Positions 61,174-64,000 of a stretch of DNA of 64,000 bases are shown here, piece by piece; within the stretch, counting starts at the first letter, position 1; the number at the start of each line of letters is the position of its first letter. Where the stretch lies: NCBI GenBank assembly GCA_052273485.1, contig DAVZID010000001.1, positions 1-64,000 of the forward strand, given 5' to 3'. The notes under the pieces were generated by a model. It was not told the origin of the DNA, did not search any database, and was given only the letters and a program-made list of their open reading frames with translations. This stretch comes from Anthropogastromicrobium sp052273485 (GTDB lineage Bacteria; Bacillota; Clostridia; Lachnospirales; Lachnospiraceae). The position numbers and the translations under genes were made by a program.

Positions 61174-61205
61174 AAGTGCCATGGACAATCCACGGCACTT
61201 TTTTG
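61174..61205. terminator. Terminator between trkH and asnA
   Basis: AAGTGCCATGG / CCACGGCACTT with one mismatch and an ACAAT loop, followed by TTTTTG on the + strand. The reverse strand also has a short T-rich tail (TTTTC), so it may serve the convergent asnA gene. Confidence 0.75.
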
Positions 61206-61235
61206 TTTGCATAGGATTACATAGTTTCAAGCACA

Positions 61236-62246
61236 TTACAGCAGTGTAATGTTGTGCGCCTTTGCCTCCTTGCGGATGTCAGCTGGCCAGATTGAGGATT
61301 GAACTTCTCCAATGTGAGCACGGCGCAAGAAGAACATACAGATACGAGACTGGCCGATACCGCCTCCGATGGTGTAAGGAAGCTCCTTATTTAAGATTGC
61401 CTTCTGGAAAGCAAGCTCAGCGCGCTCTGGGCAGCCAGCTTTGTCTAACTGCTCAAGCAGAGATTTTTCATCGACGCGAATACCCATGGAGGAAAGTTCG
61501 AGTGCGATGTCTAAGACTGGATAGTAAACTAGAATATCGGCGTTGAGTGCCCAGTCATCGTAGTCCGGTGCACGGCCGTCATGTGGTTCGCCATTGCCCA
61601 GCTTATCACCAATCTGCATCAGGCAAACGGCCTTCTTTTCCTTTGTGATCAAGTACTCGCGCTCCTTTGCGGTCTTGTCTGGATACATGTCAAGCAATTC
61701 CTGAGTGGTAAGAAAGAAAATGTCTTTCGGCAGGATTTCCTCAATGTAGTCGTACTGAATCGCCATGTACATTTCGGTTTTGCGAAGGGTTTTGTAAACG
61801 TCACGGACAGTAGCCTTTAGGGTATCAAGCGTGCGCTCCTCCTTTGAGATGATTTTCTCCCAATCCCACTGGTCAACAAAGATGGAATGAATGTTGTCGG
61901 TGGTTTCATCACGGCGGATTGCATTCATATCCGTGTAGAGACCTTCACCGTGCGAAAAGCCATACTCCTTCAGTGCGTAGCGCTTCCACTTAGCAAGGGA
62001 GTGTACGACCTCGGCGCGAAAACCGTTCTGTTCCTTGATATCAAAGGAAACGGGGCGCTCGACACCGTTTAAATTGTCGTTTAGACCGGAAGCCGGATCA
62101 ACGAAGAGCGGTGCAGATACGCGAAGCAAATTTAACTGCTTTGCAAGCAGGCTCTGAAAGAAGTCTTTAACTGTTTTAATTGCAATCTGAGTGTCATACA
62201 GATTTAATGCAGGCTCATAGCCTTCTGGGATAAGTAAGTGTTCCAT
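61236..62246 (-). CDS. asnA: Aspartate-ammonia ligase (asparagine synthetase A)
   Basis: 336 residues. This is a class II aaRS-like enzyme making asparagine from aspartate, ammonia and ATP. Typical segments: ETIQ-type start LYDTQIAIKTVKDFFQ, LLRVSAPLFVDPASGLNDNL, HSLAKWKRYAL, LYTDMNAIRRDE and the C-terminal TIGGGIGQSRICMFFLRRAH. ATG 62246 has GGAGGAGAACT directly upstream. It uses free ammonia, in keeping with ammonia assimilation by the GDH encoded elsewhere in the window. The 110 bases before it hold no clear promoter. Confidence 0.96.
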   Translation of the reverse strand: MEHLLIPEGYEPALNLYDTQIAIKTVKDFFQSLLAKQLNLLRVSAPLFVDPASGLNDNLNGVERPVSFDIKEQNGFRAEVVHSLAKWKRYALKEYGFSHGEGLYTDMNAIRRDETTDNIHSIFVDQWDWEKIISKEERTLDTLKATVRDVYKTLRKTEMYMAIQYDYIEEILPKDIFFLTTQELLDMYPDKTAKEREYLITKEKKAVCLMQIGDKLGNGEPHDGRAPDYDDWALNADILVYYPVLDIALELSSMGIRVDEKSLLEQLDKAGCPERAELAFQKAILNKELPYTIGGGIGQSRICMFFLRRAHIGEVQSSIWPADIRKEAKAHNITLL

Positions 62247-62356
62247 AGTTCTCCTCCAAGCATATTTATCTTAAACGGTGCTGGATTTGTGTCTCATCGA
62301 AAATGGAAGACGAATCTCTAAACAACGTTTAAAAACATTAAATTATTAAAAAGGGA

Positions 62357-63607
62357 TTATCGAATCTGTCCGTTTCCGGTGATTACATATTTGTACGCTG
62401 TCAGCTCACAAAGTCCCATTGGACCTCTCGCGTGTAACTTTTGTGTCGAGATGCCCATCTCGCAGCCTAGGCCAAACTCACCACCGTCGGTGAAGCGGGT
62501 CGAAGCATTGACATAGACGGCGGCACTATCCACTAGAGTGGTAAACAACTGTGCAGTTTCTGGATTTTGTGTAACAATCGACTCACTGTGATGAGTGGAG
62601 TGCGCTGCGATGTGATCAATGGCTTCCGTGACGCTTCCTACGATATGTACGGCAAGGATATAGTCTAAAAATTCTGTGTCAAAATCCTGTTTTCCGGCAG
62701 GAGTGCCGTTGATGATTGTGCATGCTTCTGGATCAAGGCGAAGTTGAGCCGGGTGTGGACGTGAGGGATCACACAGTCGTTCTTTTAACATAGGAAGGAA
62801 TGTTTTCGCAATGTCGCGATGTACGAGGCAGACCTCAGCAGCATTGCAAACGGATGGACGGCTCATTTTGGCGTTTTCTACAATGTTCAATGCCATTGTA
62901 AGGTCGGCATCCTTGTCCACGTAGATATGGCAGATACCAGTGCCAGTTTGAATGCATGGAACGAGTGCTTGCTCCACACAAGCTTTAATCAGACCTGCAC
63001 CACCGCGCGGAATTAACAGATCAACCAGACCAACGGCGCGCATCAGTTCATGAGCGCTGGCACGGCTAGTATCTTCGATTAGGCTGATGGCATGTTCAGT
63101 AATACCACAGGAACGCAGACCCTTTCGAAGTGCGGTGACGATCGCAAATGCACTGTGAAATGCTTCTTTTCCGCCGCGCAGTACGCAGACATTGCCCGAT
63201 TTTAGGGCAAGAGCAGCAGCGTCAGATGTGACATTTGGACGGCTTTCATAGATGATGGCAATCACACCCATCGGAACGGAAATTTTTTGAATGCGTAAGC
63301 CGTTTGGACGGGTTTCTTCAGAAAGAATTGTCCCTACTGGGTCTGGCAGTTTTGCGACAGCGCGGATGCCGTCTGCCATCGCATGAATACGGGATTCATC
63401 TAAACGTAGGCGATCGAGCATGACAGCTGAGATCGAATCTTTAGCTGCTTCCATATCTTTTTCATTTTCACAAAGAATCGCATCGGTATCAGCGATGAGT
63501 GCGTCTGCCATGGAAAGTAACGCCTTATTTTTTTCTTCACTGCCAAGGACAGTGAGTGAAGAAACAGCTGATTTTGCTTCTTTTAAGATACTTTGAGTGT
63601 CTTTCAT
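62357..63607 (-). CDS. proA: Gamma-glutamyl phosphate reductase
   Basis: 416 residues. The second step of proline synthesis: NADPH-dependent reduction of glutamyl-5-phosphate to the semialdehyde. An aldehyde-dehydrogenase fold with VIYESRPNVTSDAAALALKS, VDLLIPRGGAGLI, the catalytic Cys in SRPSVCNAAEVCLVH, and the C-terminal FTDGGEFGLGCEMGISTQKL with HARGPMGL. AGGAGG lies 12 bases before ATG 63607. It follows proB by 23 bases in the same direction. Confidence 0.97.
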   Translation of the reverse strand: MKDTQSILKEAKSAVSSLTVLGSEEKNKALLSMADALIADTDAILCENEKDMEAAKDSISAVMLDRLRLDESRIHAMADGIRAVAKLPDPVGTILSEETRPNGLRIQKISVPMGVIAIIYESRPNVTSDAAALALKSGNVCVLRGGKEAFHSAFAIVTALRKGLRSCGITEHAISLIEDTSRASAHELMRAVGLVDLLIPRGGAGLIKACVEQALVPCIQTGTGICHIYVDKDADLTMALNIVENAKMSRPSVCNAAEVCLVHRDIAKTFLPMLKERLCDPSRPHPAQLRLDPEACTIINGTPAGKQDFDTEFLDYILAVHIVGSVTEAIDHIAAHSTHHSESIVTQNPETAQLFTTLVDSAAVYVNASTRFTDGGEFGLGCEMGISTQKLHARGPMGLCELTAYKYVITGNGQIR

Positions 63608-63630
63608 ATGCGTCTTATGCCTCCTTTGTC

Positions 63631-64000
63631 CTAGACGCGGCGGTTTTGTTCGCTGTTTGCCTTCTGCGCAAGAAAACGGGTTCCCGCCGGCTTTTTATCT
63701 GCGATGTCATACAAAATCACCGGATTAGCGCCATTTGCAATCACCATGTCAATACTGCTTTCGGTAGCGATGCGGGCTGCCTGAATTTTTGTTGTCATGC
63801 CGCCTGTGCCAAGACTGCTTCCCGCACCAGAGGTCATCGCCTCAATCTCAGGTGTAATAGAAGGAACGGTGTCGATCAGCGTGGCATTCGGATCTTTTCG
63901 TGGGTCAGCAGTAAATAGGCCGTCAATGTCCGAGAGCAGAACCAAAAGATCGGCATGGACAGTGCTCGCAACAATTGCACTTAAGGTATCATTGTCGCCG
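63631..64000 (-). CDS. proB: Glutamate 5-kinase (partial, C-terminal part)
   Basis: The last 122 codons of proB; the start lies beyond the window edge. The amino-acid-kinase fold is visible: GDNDTLSAIVAS at the edge, LLVLLSDIDGLFTADPRKDP, GAGSSLGTGGMTTKIQAARI and GANPVILYDI. The protein stops at KANSEQNRRV soon after the kinase domain, so the C-terminal PUA domain of E. coli ProB is absent. The short form lacking PUA is found in other bacteria. It phosphorylates glutamate, the first and usually feedback-controlled step of proline synthesis. Confidence 0.95.
   Translation of the reverse strand, partial: GDNDTLSAIVASTVHADLLVLLSDIDGLFTADPRKDPNATLIDTVPSITPEIEAMTSGAGSSLGTGGMTTKIQAARIATESSIDMVIANGANPVILYDIADKKPAGTRFLAQKANSEQNRRV

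Overview
The window is chromosomal DNA from a Gram-positive anaerobe of the class Clostridia, most likely a gut Lachnospiraceae. This rests on gene content and order rather than on any search: a Bacillus-type LexA box in front of uvrBA, the ireB-ruvX-DUF1292-RNase J string, era-recO followed by an alpha2-type glycyl-tRNA synthetase, a lipoteichoic-acid-synthase-like protein, and a GH3 beta-glucosidase with the swapped domain order known from Butyrivibrio and Ruminococcus. Coding density is high, most genes are on the + strand, and no tRNA, rRNA, CRISPR array or prophage was seen.

Layout. 1-636 is a scar: the start of a GH13 alpha-glucosidase, an insertion-sequence remnant and unassignable sequence. 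637-1494 encodes a low-molecular-weight tyrosine phosphatase fused to a second domain. 1716-6626 is an SOS-controlled uvrB-uvrA pair. 6811-13831 holds rRNA/protein methyltransferases (RlmI-like, PrmA, RsmE), a D,D-carboxypeptidase and the sulfur pair cysteine desulfurase-thiI. A small HPr-like gene lies in reverse at 13938-14171. 14557-25770 is an RNA- and ribosome-centred block: mtaB, ireB, ruvX, DUF1292, RNase J, a trmR/U32 pair for tRNA wobble uridine modification, an M16C protease, era and recO. Then follow a lipoprotein, glyS, gdhA, a CapA-like protein and an RlmD-like methyltransferase. 32784-38843 carries a HAD phosphatase, an aldose-epimerase-like protein, nfo, a GH42 beta-galactosidase and a MATE transporter.

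The most unusual gene is at 40186-42933, directly after hflX. It encodes a TetM/EF-G-like translational GTPase fused to a C-terminal NYN nuclease domain closely resembling Rae1 (YacP), the ribosome A-site endoribonuclease of Bacillus. Next to the ribosome-splitting GTPase HflX it suggests a ribosome-surveillance or mRNA-cleavage module. The remainder is an LTA-synthase-like gene, trpS, the GH3 enzyme (reverse), a CNNM/CBS protein with a tiny coupled upstream ORF, a heterodimeric ABC exporter, an SDR (reverse), a secreted NlpC/P60 hydrolase containing an assembly gap, trkA-trkH, and in reverse asnA and proBA.

A family of palindromic intergenic repeats (about 67-195 bp, ends GTTCACGG...CCGTGAAC) occurs at seven sites in this window, often between genes that look co-transcribed. 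It is a second feature worth attention. The run of 100 N at 56924-57023 lies inside a 48-bp coding tandem repeat and is in phase with it, so the apparent frame change there is an assembly artefact, not a broken gene.
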